Part shown: piece after piece, positions 46,120 to 55,429 of the stretch
How the letters are laid out: each line of letters starts with the position of its first letter
How positions within the stretch are numbered: position 1 is the first letter of the stretch
Assembly: GCA_028824715.1 (NCBI GenBank)
Contig: JAPPCV010000118.1
Location: forward strand, 62,001 to 126,000
Direction: 5' to 3'
DNA: 64,000 nucleotides
Origin: Boseongicola sp.
GTDB lineage: Bacteria > Pseudomonadota > Alphaproteobacteria > Rhodobacterales > Rhodobacteraceae
Program-made: the position numbers and the translations under genes
The notes under the pieces: model-generated
What the model saw: only the letters and a program-made list of their open reading frames with translations
What the model was told of the DNA's origin: nothing
The model's database searches: none

Positions 46120-46857
46120 TCACAACATGGCCATTCCGCCGTTGATGTGCAGTGTGGCTCCCGTCACGTAGCTTGCTTCCGGGCTTGCCAGGTAAAGGAC
46201 CGCGGCCGCAACTTCGTCCGCTTCTCCCATCCGGCCGGCCGGAACCTGAGCCAGAATCGCCGATTTCTGTTCTTCGGTGAGCTTCTCGGTCATTGCGGTG
46301 GAAATGAAACCGGGAGCCACGCAATTGACCGTGACTCCGCGGCCCGCGATTTCGTAGGCGAGGCTCTTGGACATGCCGACGAGGCCGGCCTTCGAAGCCG
46401 CATAATTCGCCTGACCGGGATTGCCGGTCGCGCCGACCACCGAAGTGACGTTCACGATCCGGCCCCAACGTGCCTTCATCATCCCGCGCAGAACCGACTT
46501 GGACAGCGCCATCGCGCTCTTCAGGTTGACCCGCAGCACGACGTCCCAGTCCTCCTCGGACATGCGCATGAACAGGTTATCGCGCGTGATTCCCGCATTG
46601 TTGACGAGAATGTCGACTGTTCCCATGGCTTCTGCTGCCTGTTTCGGCAGCTCTGCCACCGCATCGGCATCAGAAAGATCGCATGTCAGCACGTGGGCCC
46701 GGTCGCCCAGTTCCTCACCCAGGCCCTCAAGGGGCTCGATACGGGTGCCGGAAAGCGCCACGGCGGCACCCGCTGAATGAAGCGCACGCGCAATGGCGTT
46801 CCCGATTCCGCCTGAAGCTCCGGTGACAAGCGCAGTACGTCCGCTCAAATCAAACAT
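46120..46857 (-). CDS. fabG: 3-oxoacyl-ACP reductase
   Basis: From ATG 46857 (GAGGAAG upstream) the product has 245 aa, an SDR with the cofactor motif TGASGGIGNAIA, NNAGIT, catalytic Ser in NVTSVVGATG and the YAASKAG Tyr/Lys pair. It reduces 3-oxoacyl-ACP with NADPH in fatty acid elongation. It follows fabD by ten bases. In most relatives acpP comes directly after it; here a 14-kb block intervenes. Confidence 0.95.
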   Translation of the reverse strand: MFDLSGRTALVTGASGGIGNAIARALHSAGAAVALSGTRIEPLEGLGEELGDRAHVLTCDLSDADAVAELPKQAAEAMGTVDILVNNAGITRDNLFMRMSEEDWDVVLRVNLKSAMALSKSVLRGMMKARWGRIVNVTSVVGATGNPGQANYAASKAGLVGMSKSLAYEIAGRGVTVNCVAPGFISTAMTEKLTEEQKSAILAQVPAGRMGEADEVAAAVLYLASPEASYVTGATLHINGGMAML

Positions 46858-46867
46858 GTCGTCTTCC

Positions 46868-47830
46868 TCAGTTGCTACTTGTCTTGCAGGCATCCTGCCG
46901 CGAAGCCGCCGCCTCGGCCACTTCTCTGGCCGTCGCTACCGCGCGAGTGTTTGCGTCCCTGAAGGTCCGGCGGATCATTCCGGAGAGGGCTTTGCCCGCT
47001 CCGAGCTCCCAGAACTCCTTCACTCCGTGCTCGGCCATCCATTCGACGCTCGCTCGCCACCTGACCCGGCCAGCAACCTGGTCGACTAGCAGCGAGCGAA
47101 TGACAGAGGGGTCCGTCGCTTCTGCCGCGAGCACATTCGCAACGATCGGGACCTTCGGTTGGGCGATCTCGACATCGCCAAGAGCTCGCGCCATCGTGGC
47201 AGCGGCCGGGGTCATGAGCGAGCAATGGAATGGCGCCGACACGGGCAGCATCACTGCCCGCTTGGCACCCGCTTCCTTGGCAAGCTCGACGGCGCGTTCC
47301 ACGGCTTCCCTGCTACCCGAAATCACGTTCTGTGCCGGGTCGTTTTCGTTGGCGACCTGGCAAACGCCACCTTGCGCCGCACGTTCCGCGACCTCCGCCA
47401 CCGCGTCGCAATCAAGACCAAGAACCGCCGCCATGGCGCCTTCGCCAACGGGAACGGCCGCCTGCATTGCCTTGCCTCGCAGTCTGAGGAGCCGGGCAGC
47501 ATCAGCCAGCTTGATCGCCCCTGCCGCGCAAAGCGCAGAGTATTCGCCGAGCGAATGTCCGGCCACGTAGCCCGCGACGGTGACGTCGACGCCCTCCGCC
47601 TCCAAGGCCCGGACGACCGCCATGGAAGTCGCCATCAACGCAGGCTGCGCGTTTTCGGTCAGTGTCAGCAATTCAGCGTCACCTTCCCAGGCGAGCGCCG
47701 AGAGTCTTTCGCCAAGAGCCTCGTCGACCTCTTCGAACACCGCCCTCGCCGCTTGGCACGCCTCGGCCAGATCGCGACCCATGCCGACGGTCTGGGCTCC
47801 TTGGCCGGGAAACACGAATGCAAGGCTCAT
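46868..47830 (-). CDS. fabD: Malonyl-CoA:ACP transacylase
   Basis: From ATG 47830 (AGGGCAG upstream) the product has 320 aa. The catalytic Ser lies in VAGHSLGEYSALCA, with an N-terminal FVFPGQGAQTVGMG and a later VSAPFHCSLM His motif. It loads malonate on ACP for fatty acid synthesis. It is the first gene of the fabD-fabG pair. Confidence 0.96.
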   Translation of the reverse strand: MSLAFVFPGQGAQTVGMGRDLAEACQAARAVFEEVDEALGERLSALAWEGDAELLTLTENAQPALMATSMAVVRALEAEGVDVTVAGYVAGHSLGEYSALCAAGAIKLADAARLLRLRGKAMQAAVPVGEGAMAAVLGLDCDAVAEVAERAAQGGVCQVANENDPAQNVISGSREAVERAVELAKEAGAKRAVMLPVSAPFHCSLMTPAAATMARALGDVEIAQPKVPIVANVLAAEATDPSVIRSLLVDQVAGRVRWRASVEWMAEHGVKEFWELGAGKALSGMIRRTFRDANTRAVATAREVAEAAASRQDACKTSSN

Positions 47831-48081
47831 CTTGCTGCCCTGCAAGCCACGTAAGCCACGCATTCCTTCAGGTTGGGAAAAAGTCCGAAGCCTTGTATCG
47901 CGTGCATTGTTGCTGTCCTCCTTGCTGGATTGATGTGGTGTTGCAAGCGCGCCTGTCGCATTGCTGGACGAGACGGCAATGCCTGACTCGGTCTGCCTGC
48001 TGACCGATCTTCCAGGGCCGACCGCTGAGGATGACCTTTGCGACTTCGAACTTGGTGTGTCCCGCTGCCTTGGCCGACGCG

Positions 48082-48690
48082 CTATCCCGCTGCGTCATCA
48101 TCCGCGGTTGCTCCTGCAGGCCAGAGTGCGTCCAGCGGGAAACTGATGGCGTCGAAGGGCGGCAACGCGACCGACGCATCATCCGCCAGCGTGGCAAGAA
48201 GCACCCACTGGCCATCGCGAAGCGCGAAACTCTCCAGCGTCCTCGCATCGGGATCCACGAACCAGAGGTGCGAAACGCACTCGCGGGCGTAGATCGTCCG
48301 TTTCTCCTTCAGATCGATCCGACGGGTCGAGGGCGAGAGCACCTCGCAGGCCCAGTCAGGCACAATCGCGCAATAGGCTGCATCCGGGTATTCAGGCATT
48401 GTCTCGCGCTTCCATCCGGCAAGATCCGGCACCACTATGTCATCGCCCAGGTGCAATTCCGGTTCGTCTACGATCCACCACCCGCCAGGGTCGCTGCCAT
48501 CGGGGCCAAACGGCCTGTCCAGCCGTCCGCCAAGACGTGAACTCGCCCAGGCATGGCGCATGGCCGGTCTCGGCAGGGCGTGAAGCGTGCCCGCGAGCAC
48601 CTCGGCCACCATGTGGAGCGGCGAGTCCAGCACATCCTGATAGGTCGCCTTGCAATGCGACCCGTCCGCCGACCTCCTCTGGACGTTCAT
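48082..48690 (-). CDS. Uma2 family putative endonuclease
   Basis: From ATG 48690 (GGGAGG eight bases before) the product has 202 aa of the Uma2/DUF820 family, a PD-(D/E)xK nuclease fold. Visible motifs are VAEVLAGTLHALPRPAMRH near the start, IVVPDLAGWKRE with the Asp, CEVLSPSTRRIDLKEKRTIY with the acidic-x-Lys pattern, and VSHLWFVDPDARTLE. The family is abundant, and its targets are unknown. A longer frame reaches 48756 but has a poor ribosome site. Confidence 0.88.
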   Translation of the reverse strand: MNVQRRSADGSHCKATYQDVLDSPLHMVAEVLAGTLHALPRPAMRHAWASSRLGGRLDRPFGPDGSDPGGWWIVDEPELHLGDDIVVPDLAGWKRETMPEYPDAAYCAIVPDWACEVLSPSTRRIDLKEKRTIYARECVSHLWFVDPDARTLESFALRDGQWVLLATLADDASVALPPFDAISFPLDALWPAGATADDDAAG

Positions 48691-49002
48691 GCCGCGCGCC
48701 TCCCATTTCATGTGCAGAATAGACGTGCTCCTGATTTTGGCAACACGATCCTGCAATCCTGCAGCGATGCATTGCCTCCGCCAAGATCAAGGTGCATTGT
48801 CACCGCAAGCGCGATTGTCCCGGCACGAAGCGCAAGGTCCCCACGCCCGACGGTCACGGCTTTCGGGACTGGCCCGCCCCCTTCCAAAAAAAGATATCGC
48901 TGACCTTGCTCTTCCTTGTCGCTGCGTCTGGTCCAGGACGCGGCGCTCCGCCGGGAAGGCGACCATTGGATCACGACCTATGGTGACGGCCGTGACCGAC
49001 GC

Positions 49003-49989
49003 TCAGGCACCGATGTCCACCACGACCCGGCCCTTGACCTTGCCTTTCAGGATGTCCGCACCCAATTGCGGCAAGTCCTCCAAACTGGCCATTTGAACCA
49101 TCGCTTCCAGCTTGCTCATCGGCAGGTCGCGCTCTATTCGCTCCCAGGCCCGGAGCCTGTTCTTGGTGGGCTGCATCACGGATTCGATGCCGAGAAGATT
49201 CACTCCACGCAGGAGAAACGGAATGATCGTCGCTGGCACGGCCGCGCCGGCGGCGAGTCCGACAGCAGCGACCGACGCACCGTATTTCATCTGTCCCAGG
49301 ATGCGGGCGAGCATCGCGCCGCCGACGGCGTCAACGCAACCTGCCCAAGTCTCGGATTCCAGCGGTCTCTTCACGGTCTCAGCCAGTTCCTCTCTTGGAA
49401 CGATTCTGCCTGCGCCGAGGCTTGTCAGGTATTCCGCCGTCTCCGGCCTTCCGGTCACGGCCGCAACGTCGTAGCCCAGCTGCGCGAGAATCGCAGTAGC
49501 CACCGATCCCACCCCGCCAGCGGCTCCCGTCACCAGGACTTCGCCATTGCCCGGCGCAAGGCCATGATCCTCAAGAGCCATGACCGCCAGCATGGCGGTC
49601 AGCCCTGCCGTTCCCACTGCCATTGCCTGGTGAGGCGAGAGGCCTTCGGGCAGCGGCACGAGCCAGTCGGCCTTGATTCGCGCCTTTTCGGCATATCCGC
49701 CCCAGTGCACCTCGCCGACGCGCCAGCCTGTCAGGACAACCCTGTCGCCGGGCGAATAGCGCGAATCGCGTGACGTCTCGACCGTGCCCGCGAAATCAAC
49801 CCCGGGAACGTGGGGATAGGTTCGAACGACGCCCCCACCCGGACCAATGCACAGGCCGTCCTTGTAGTTCAGGGTCGAGTATTCGACGGCGACGGTCACG
49901 TCTCCGTCCGGCAGGCGATTCTCGTCAATCTCCTGCACCGAGGCAGATGTCTGCCCTTCCTCGTTCTTCTCGACAACCAGTGCCCGCAT
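49003..49989 (-). CDS. acuI: Acrylyl-CoA reductase-like MDR oxidoreductase (AcuI/YhdH)
   Basis: From ATG 49989 the product has 328 aa of the zinc-free medium-chain reductase group YhdH/AcuI. The N-terminal domain has STLNYKDGLCI and HVPGVDFAGTV; the Rossmann part has LVTGAAGGVGSVATAILAQ and AAVTGRPE; the C-terminus has PFLLRGVNLLGIESV. AcuI reduces acryloyl-CoA to propionyl-CoA with NADPH, a step in detoxifying acrylate from DMSP or 3-hydroxypropionate in marine alphaproteobacteria. The family match is strong, the exact substrate less sure. It is divergent from ssrA. Confidence 0.85.
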   Translation of the reverse strand: MRALVVEKNEEGQTSASVQEIDENRLPDGDVTVAVEYSTLNYKDGLCIGPGGGVVRTYPHVPGVDFAGTVETSRDSRYSPGDRVVLTGWRVGEVHWGGYAEKARIKADWLVPLPEGLSPHQAMAVGTAGLTAMLAVMALEDHGLAPGNGEVLVTGAAGGVGSVATAILAQLGYDVAAVTGRPETAEYLTSLGAGRIVPREELAETVKRPLESETWAGCVDAVGGAMLARILGQMKYGASVAAVGLAAGAAVPATIIPFLLRGVNLLGIESVMQPTKNRLRAWERIERDLPMSKLEAMVQMASLEDLPQLGADILKGKVKGRVVVDIGA

Positions 49990-50110
49990 GTCACGCTCCC
50001 GCTCGCTTGCCCGAATCTCTCGGGTGTGCCGCGCACAAGGGGAAGGGCCACCCGTGCGCAACCAAAATCGCTGAAAAAGCCCTTCCAAATCCGGTTCGTG
50101 CCTCTTATAT

Positions 50111-50420
50111 TCGGAGTGTTCCGGAAACGGAACTATGGACATAAACGCGCTCGCAATAAGCGGATCGGACCCGGGGGCGGTACCCGGCGGCTCCACCAGG
50201 AACCCTGTCGTTGGAAGGGTATGCGGGGCCGAAACAGGATCGACGGACGCCTAAAGGGGTTTGCTTTGTCTCGGTGAGGCACCACCGATATCGGTCCAAT
50301 CTGCATAGTTGCCAACGACAACCGTGCTCCGGTGCTTCTCGCTGCGTAAGCGGTGCGAAAATCCGAAACTCAAGTCCTTGCGCCTAGCCGCGCCAGGCGG
50401 GGTCCGCCGGAACCTGGCAA
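50111..50420 (+). ncRNA. ssrA: tmRNA, circularly permuted (two-piece)
   Basis: The acceptor half comes first and ends at ACCA 50195-50198. It has a T-stem CCGGG/CCCGG with a seven-base loop. The coding half begins at 50225 with GGGGCCG. GGGGCCG pairs with CGGCTCC (50188-50194) over seven pairs, including a G-U at position 3 as in alanine acceptors. A 26-base spacer (50199-50224) is removed. The tag frame at 50311-50346 reads ANDNRAPVLLAA then TAA, after the usual TAGT. A GAAA tetraloop hairpin (50118-50133) lies in the first piece. The outer ends are approximate. tmRNA frees stalled ribosomes and marks the product for ClpXP. Confidence 0.93.
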
Positions 50421-50661
50421 CAGAATCCGGCACTTCCAAATTGCAGACGATCGGGTTCCCGCCGCATTGCCATGAGCGCGACCGCGCAACTGCGGCAAAT
50501 TCATGGGTCCATCCGTGTGCCGCGGGGGAACTCGGCCTTCCGCCGCGCAAGCAGTGCCGGCGGCAGCCGCCTTCAGGCGGCATTGATCCGTCGTTCGAAA
50601 TGTCGTCCCTATCTTTTGGCTCCGAATCCCCTATTCTGAATGCGCAATCGAGAAACGTGAG

Positions 50662-51108
50662 ATGGCCGGAACACTTGACTACGGAAGCCTGATGCACCGT
50701 GCGATGCGGGGCCTGTTCCAGGAAGTGCTGCGAGAGGTGGCGGCCAACGGCCTGCCCGGAAAGCACCATTTCTTCATCTCGTTCGACACGTCGCATCCCG
50801 ACGCGAGAATGGCCGACTGGCTTCTTGAACGTCATCCGAAGGAAATGACCATCGTCATCCAGAACTGGTTCGAAAACCTTGAAGTGACTGACGAAGGTTT
50901 CTCGATAACGCTGAATTTCGGAAACGTTCCGGAACCGCTCTACATCCCGTTCGATTCGCTTCTCACCTTCGTGGACCCTTCGGTCGAATTTGGGATCCGC
51001 TTCGAAACCGGAGAAGAGGATCCTGCGCCAGTTCCGATGGAGCTCGAACCGGCCGAGACGCAGGAAAGCGAAGCCGAAGTCGTCAAGCTCGACAATTTCA
51101 GGAAGTAG
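50662..51108 (+). CDS. sspB: SspB-like ClpXP adaptor
   Basis: A 148-aa protein of the alphaproteobacterial SspB type: an N-terminal helix with YGSLMHRAMRGLFQEVLREV, then beta strands HHFFISFDTSHPDARMADWL and MTIVIQNWFENLEV and IPFDSLLTFVDPSVEFGI. An acidic flexible linker follows, and the C-terminal ClpX-binding motif VVKLDNFRK. It tethers ssrA-tagged proteins to ClpXP. Its gene lies about 240 bp behind ssrA, next to the RNA that makes its substrate. The start ATG has only a weak ribosome site. Confidence 0.93.
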   Translation: MAGTLDYGSLMHRAMRGLFQEVLREVAANGLPGKHHFFISFDTSHPDARMADWLLERHPKEMTIVIQNWFENLEVTDEGFSITLNFGNVPEPLYIPFDSLLTFVDPSVEFGIRFETGEEDPAPVPMELEPAETQESEAEVVKLDNFRK

Positions 51109-51134
51109 ACCGACTCCCTGAAATGCCTGAGAAA

Positions 51135-51998
51135 TCAGCTGACCGACATCCTTGCGCCTTTCCGCCCTGCCAGGTCAATGAAATACTGCCAAGCGACCCG
51201 ACCCGAGCGCGCACCTCTAGTGGCCTGCCACTCGATTGCCTCGGCGTGGAGCGTGTCTTCGTCGATCTTGATGCCGTAAGCGGTGCAATACCCGCGGATC
51301 ATGGCCAGGTACTCGTCCTGGCTGCAGGGGTGAAAGCCCAGCCAAAGCCCGAATCGATCCGACAGCGACACCTTTTCCTCCACTGCTTCCGAAGGGAGAA
51401 TTGCCGTCGAACGCTCGTTCTCTATCATGTCTCGCGGCATCAAATGGCGCCTGTTCGACGTGGCATAGAAGATGACATTGTCCGGCCGCCCCTCGATCCC
51501 TCCGTCAAGCACGGCCTTCAGCGACTTGTAGTGATGGTCGTCATGGCTGAACGAAAGATCGTCACAGAAGAGCAGAAACCGCGCACCTGCGTCCCTGAGG
51601 AGGCCAAGGAGGCGGCCGACTGACGGCAGGTCCTCGCGCTGGATCTCGACGATCTTCAGGTCGTGACCGTCTTCCTGCACGGCTGCATGGACGGCCTTCA
51701 CAAGGCTTGACTTGCCCATGCCGCGCGCACCCCAGAGAAGCGCATTGTTCGCCGGGAAGCCCTTCGCGAACTGCAGCGTGTTCTCCAGGAGAATGTCGCG
51801 CGCCCTGTCGATGCCTACCAGCAACTCGATGCCTATGCGGTTCACCTCGTTCACGGGCACAAGGCGATCAGGAGAGACGTGCCAGACGAATGCGCCCGCC
51901 CTCGAAAAGTCCGGTGCCTCGACCGGCCCAGGGGCGATCCTTTCCAACGCGGCGGCAATGCGCCCCAGGGGATCGCCGTGCTGCGTGGCGTCACTCAT
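51135..51998 (-). CDS. DUF815 family ATP-binding protein
   Basis: From ATG 51998 the product has 287 aa, an AAA-type ATPase of DUF815. The P-loop is GARGMGKSS (about 90), Walker B is LLFCDDLSFSHDD, and the sensor region is FYATSNRRHLMPRD. It is convergent with sspB. It stands behind tatC on the same strand, 132 bp away, and may be the last gene of the tat operon. The cellular role is not known. Confidence 0.9.
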   Translation of the reverse strand: MSDATQHGDPLGRIAAALERIAPGPVEAPDFSRAGAFVWHVSPDRLVPVNEVNRIGIELLVGIDRARDILLENTLQFAKGFPANNALLWGARGMGKSSLVKAVHAAVQEDGHDLKIVEIQREDLPSVGRLLGLLRDAGARFLLFCDDLSFSHDDHHYKSLKAVLDGGIEGRPDNVIFYATSNRRHLMPRDMIENERSTAILPSEAVEEKVSLSDRFGLWLGFHPCSQDEYLAMIRGYCTAYGIKIDEDTLHAEAIEWQATRGARSGRVAWQYFIDLAGRKGARMSVS

Positions 51999-52130
51999 GG
52001 CGCGGCTGCCTTCGCGATTCTCGTCTGGCCCCGTTCCGAACAATCGCAGGCGGGCTTGGGCGCAATGGAGACCAAGTTGGCCTGCGCGACGCCCTGGGCC
52101 CGTTCACGCCTGCACCAATGCGCAGTTCCT

Positions 52131-53078
52131 TCACGCCTTCGCGCCCTCTTCATCCCCGTCATCATCCTCGAACTCGGGATAGAGTTCTTCGTCCTCACCG
52201 AGAATGCCTTCTTCACGGAGCTTCTCGACGCGTTTTTTCTCGACGATCTTCACGAGCTGGATCGAGACTTCGTAAAGGCCGTAGACGACCGTGAACAGGA
52301 TCAGCTGCGTGATGACATCGGGCGGTGTCACGAGGGCGGCGAGAACAAGTATCCCGACCATCGCGTATTTCCTGACCTGCCCGAGGCCGCGTGCCGACAC
52401 AAGGCCGGCCTTCCCCATCAGCGTCAGGAGCACGGGCAGCTGAAAGCAAAGTCCGAAAGCCATGATGAACTTGAGGGTGATGTCGAGCGACTCGTTCACC
52501 TTCCCGAAGAACGTGATCTTCACGCCTTCCTGGGTCTCGGGAACGATTGCGGCGGAGTCGGGGAGATTGCCGACCGCACCGGAGAGGAGATTGGCAAAGA
52601 TTGACGAAACATCTGCAAAGCCGAGAAAGAAGTTCATTGCCAATGGCGTGACAATGTATTGCGCAAATGCAGCGCCCAGCAGGAACATCACCGGAGAGGC
52701 GATGAGAAAGGGAAGGAAGGCCGACTTCTCGGCTCGATAGAGCCCTGGCGCCACGAAGCGCCACATCTGATGACCGATGACCGGAAAGGCCAGGGCAAAC
52801 CCGAAGACCATCGAGATCCGGAACAGCGTGAAAAGGTACTCCTGCGGGCTGGTGTATTGCATTGTGGGTGAAGGGTCGCCAAGTTCGCGCAGCGTCGCCT
52901 CGATCGGCCCGAGCAGGAATTGCAGGATTGGCTCCGACACCGCGAAGGCCGCCACAATGCCGACGACCAATGCCAGGACCGATCGGACGAGACGTGTTCG
53001 AAGCTCCGCGAGATGTTCGAGAAGCGGCGCCGAACTTCTTTCGACCTCGTCTTGCTCTTCGTCTTCGACTTCGCTCAT
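52131..53078 (-). CDS. tatC: Sec-independent translocase TatC
   Basis: A 315-aa membrane protein with the six TMs of TatC; the N-terminus has PLLEHLAELRTRLVRSVLAL and the first-loop and TM motifs GFALAFPVIGHQMWRFVAPGLY, the receptor site for twin-Arg signal peptides, are clear. The C-terminal tail is long and acidic. Its start overlaps the tatB stop by four bases. With TatA/TatB it exports folded proteins. Confidence 0.96.
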   Translation of the reverse strand: MSEVEDEEQDEVERSSAPLLEHLAELRTRLVRSVLALVVGIVAAFAVSEPILQFLLGPIEATLRELGDPSPTMQYTSPQEYLFTLFRISMVFGFALAFPVIGHQMWRFVAPGLYRAEKSAFLPFLIASPVMFLLGAAFAQYIVTPLAMNFFLGFADVSSIFANLLSGAVGNLPDSAAIVPETQEGVKITFFGKVNESLDITLKFIMAFGLCFQLPVLLTLMGKAGLVSARGLGQVRKYAMVGILVLAALVTPPDVITQLILFTVVYGLYEVSIQLVKIVEKKRVEKLREEGILGEDEELYPEFEDDDGDEEGAKA

Positions 53079-53572
53079 GCGCTGTCTCCCGGCCTGGATT
53101 CGGACGATTCCGGTTCCGGCTTTGATATCTCGGCTTCCGCTTCGACCTTGGTCTCGGCCGCCTTGCTCTCCGCGGCCCGCGCCGCGGCAGCCTTTTCAGT
53201 CGAGTATTCCCGGATCTTTCGGGCCGCCTCCGCGCGTTCCTCAGAGAGCTTTTCCGTTTCGGGTCCTATTTCCTTGGCCTTCCTGGACGGCTTTGTTGGG
53301 TCCCAGTCCTCAAATCGCTTCGCCGCCTTATTGAGCGTGTCAAGGCCCGCCCTCGACGGCGAGGTGACTCCCTTGAGGTTGTCGGCCACATCCTTCACGC
53401 CGGCCTCGTCAGCTGCGTCCTCCATGGCGCGCTGAAATTCGCGAGCCATTCGGCGCGCCTTGCCGACGAAGCGGCCAAGCGTACGAAACATTCCCACCAG
53501 GTCTCGCGGACCCAGAATGATCAGCCCGACGACGCCGACGACAAGAAGCTCACCCCAGCTCAGATCGAACAT
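53075..53572 (-). CDS. tatB: Sec-independent translocase TatB
   Basis: A 165-aa protein: one N-terminal TM (FDLSWGELLVVGVVGLIILG) followed by PRDLVGMFRTLGRFVGKARR, the TatB amphipathic helix, and a charged Ala/Glu-rich tail. It lies between tatA (15 bp) and tatC (overlap). Confidence 0.95.
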   Translation of the reverse strand: MFDLSWGELLVVGVVGLIILGPRDLVGMFRTLGRFVGKARRMAREFQRAMEDAADEAGVKDVADNLKGVTSPSRAGLDTLNKAAKRFEDWDPTKPSRKAKEIGPETEKLSEERAEAARKIREYSTEKAAAARAAESKAAETKVEAEAEISKPEPESSESRPGDSA

Positions 53573-53587
53573 GGTTCGGAAACCGCC

Positions 53588-53842
53588 CTAGATCTTTGCC
53601 TCGTCCTTGGACTCTTTCGCGTCCCCGGCCTTGGCTTCGGGCGTTACGTCGCGCGCCACCGATGCCGCCTTGTCCTCGATTGCGTCCTCAACTTCTTCCT
53701 TGCCCTCTTCGACACCCTTCTTGAAGGCAGTGATTCCCCGGCCGACCTCGCCCATCAGCGACGTGATCTTGCCTCGTCCGAACAGGATCAGGACGACAAC
53801 GGCGATAAGGAGAAGGCCTGGAAGGCCGATGTTGTTGAACAT
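53588..53842 (-). CDS. tatA: Sec-independent translocase TatA
   Basis: From ATG 53842 (GGGGAG upstream) the product has 84 aa: a TM ([18 protein letters not shown]) then [20 protein letters not shown] and an acidic tail. It is the pore-forming Tat component and the first gene of tatABC. Confidence 0.95.
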   Translation of the reverse strand: MFNNIGLPGLLLIAVVVLILFGRGKITSLMGEVGRGITAFKKGVEEGKEEVEDAIEDKAASVARDVTPEAKAGDAKESKDEAKI

Positions 53843-54345
53843 TGACTTACTCCCCTGTCTGTCGAGAGCTATGTAGGTGAGGGAGTCGCCAAGTGAAAGC
53901 GGCAAATCGGGATTTCAGGCCGATTCCAGGACACATGGGCCAGCGATCGCAACCCTGGTTGGACCGCAAATTGCGCGGCTGTGACATGAAAGACTCCGCA
54001 TGGAGTCAGGCGGCGTTGCTGCATCCGCGGATCTGCAACCCCTTGCAGATTGGAACGTCCAACACCGAAATGGCTTGGCATCATCGTCGCGAATGAGCGG
54101 GACGACCGGGCCGCAATCTTCGTGCGCGTCAGGCGTGACCTGCCCAGCAAAAGCGACGAGAAAGACGCGCCGCGCGCCGACGCCTGTGGTGACAGTCACG
54201 ACAGTTCGCCACTGCCACTTACCGAATGCACTGTCACTTGCTTGCGCGGCAGGAATATGCGAACGACTGACGTTCGGGGCAGTCGAGGCCGATTGCACAT
54301 CGGCGTGTTAGGAAGCCACGAAAGTTACAATGGAGGTGTCGTCGA
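53843..54345. other. Intergenic region tatA to EEP gene
   Basis: About 500 bp between divergent genes. It should hold the tat promoter and the EEP gene promoter. A plus-strand frame (54050-54349) has some coding look but no recognisable family, so I leave it out. Confidence 0.35.
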
Positions 54346-55197
54346 GTGATCAAGTTGGTGAGCTGGAATATCGACAAGCGCGAGGCGCCATGGCGAGAGT
54401 TGAATGAGATGGCACTCCGGGGGGAGGTCGATGTCGCGTTGCTGCAGGAAGCTGGAAGCCCGCCCGGCGACTTAACGAACACAATTCCGTTCAAGAATGA
54501 CGTGTTTTGGGACCAGCGTCTCTATGACCGTTGGCCACTCGTCGTTGGACTGTCCGACCGGGTCAAGGTCGAGGGCTTTCGCCTCGTTGAACCCATTAGC
54601 GAACTCGGAGAGGGTCATGTCGGAACGAGTGGCATCGGGACCATGGCTGCCGCAAGGGTGACTCCGCTGGACCAGCCGACAAGGCCATTCGTCGCCGTGT
54701 CCATGTATGCGCGGTGGATGAAGCCTCACCCATCGACCGGCAGCAGCTGGCGAACGGGCGCTTCCGACGTTTCGGCCCACCGGATCCTCTCAGATCTTTC
54801 GGCATTTATTGGTCACTGCGATCCGAAGGAGCACCGAATACTCGCTGCGGGCGACTTGAACATGTTCTACGGTGCGACGGGCGGATCATTGTCGCTGCCC
54901 GAGCGCGAACGCACTGTCTGGGACCGCTTCGAAGCACTTGGCCTGAAGTTTCTTGGACCGCAAGCGCCAAACGGCCGCCAGGCGAGCGCGACGCCACCAG
55001 ATGTGCCTCCGGACACGCGAAACGTTCCGACGTTTTACCGTCGCGGGAAGTCCGCAGCCGAAGCCAGGGACCAGCTCGACTATGCCTTTGCCTCACGCGG
55101 ATTCCACAAGCGTGTGACGGTGCGCGCCCGCAACGAGGTCGAAGAGTGGGGATCGAGTGACCATTGCCGCATCTTGATCGAGGTTGCCACCGGATGA
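54346..55197 (+). CDS. Endonuclease/exonuclease/phosphatase (EEP) family protein
   Basis: A 283-aa protein from GTG 54346 (GGAGG ten bases before). EEP motifs are in order: SWNIDKREAPW (Asn), ALLQEAGSPPG (Glu), RILAAGDLNMFYG (Asp-x-Asn) and SSDHCRILIEV at the end (Asp-His). It lacks a signal peptide and looks cytosolic. The substrate may be DNA/RNA or a phosphoester; no close family is identified. Flanking sequence has no operon partner. Confidence 0.85.
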   Translation: MIKLVSWNIDKREAPWRELNEMALRGEVDVALLQEAGSPPGDLTNTIPFKNDVFWDQRLYDRWPLVVGLSDRVKVEGFRLVEPISELGEGHVGTSGIGTMAAARVTPLDQPTRPFVAVSMYARWMKPHPSTGSSWRTGASDVSAHRILSDLSAFIGHCDPKEHRILAAGDLNMFYGATGGSLSLPERERTVWDRFEALGLKFLGPQAPNGRQASATPPDVPPDTRNVPTFYRRGKSAAEARDQLDYAFASRGFHKRVTVRARNEVEEWGSSDHCRILIEVATG

Positions 55198-55429
55198 CTT
55201 GGCCGGGCACCTTCCAGGTTCAGTCCCCACACAGACGGATTTCATTCACGAGAGCACTTCATCGACTTGCGTCAACGGCCAGGTGCGCCAGCGCCAACAC
55301 ACCACCTTGAAGGAAGTTCGTGCCATCGAAGTGGGAACCCTTCGGTCAAAGTTCATGCGGCGCACGCGAGGGCGGTACAGCGTCACCCGTTATCGGGCCC
55401 GGGTCTTCACTGACTGATCCAATCATTGG

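Noticed and set aside
54050-54349. Plus-strand frame of 99 codons before the EEP gene
   Set aside because: No recognised family, and it overlaps the EEP start region.
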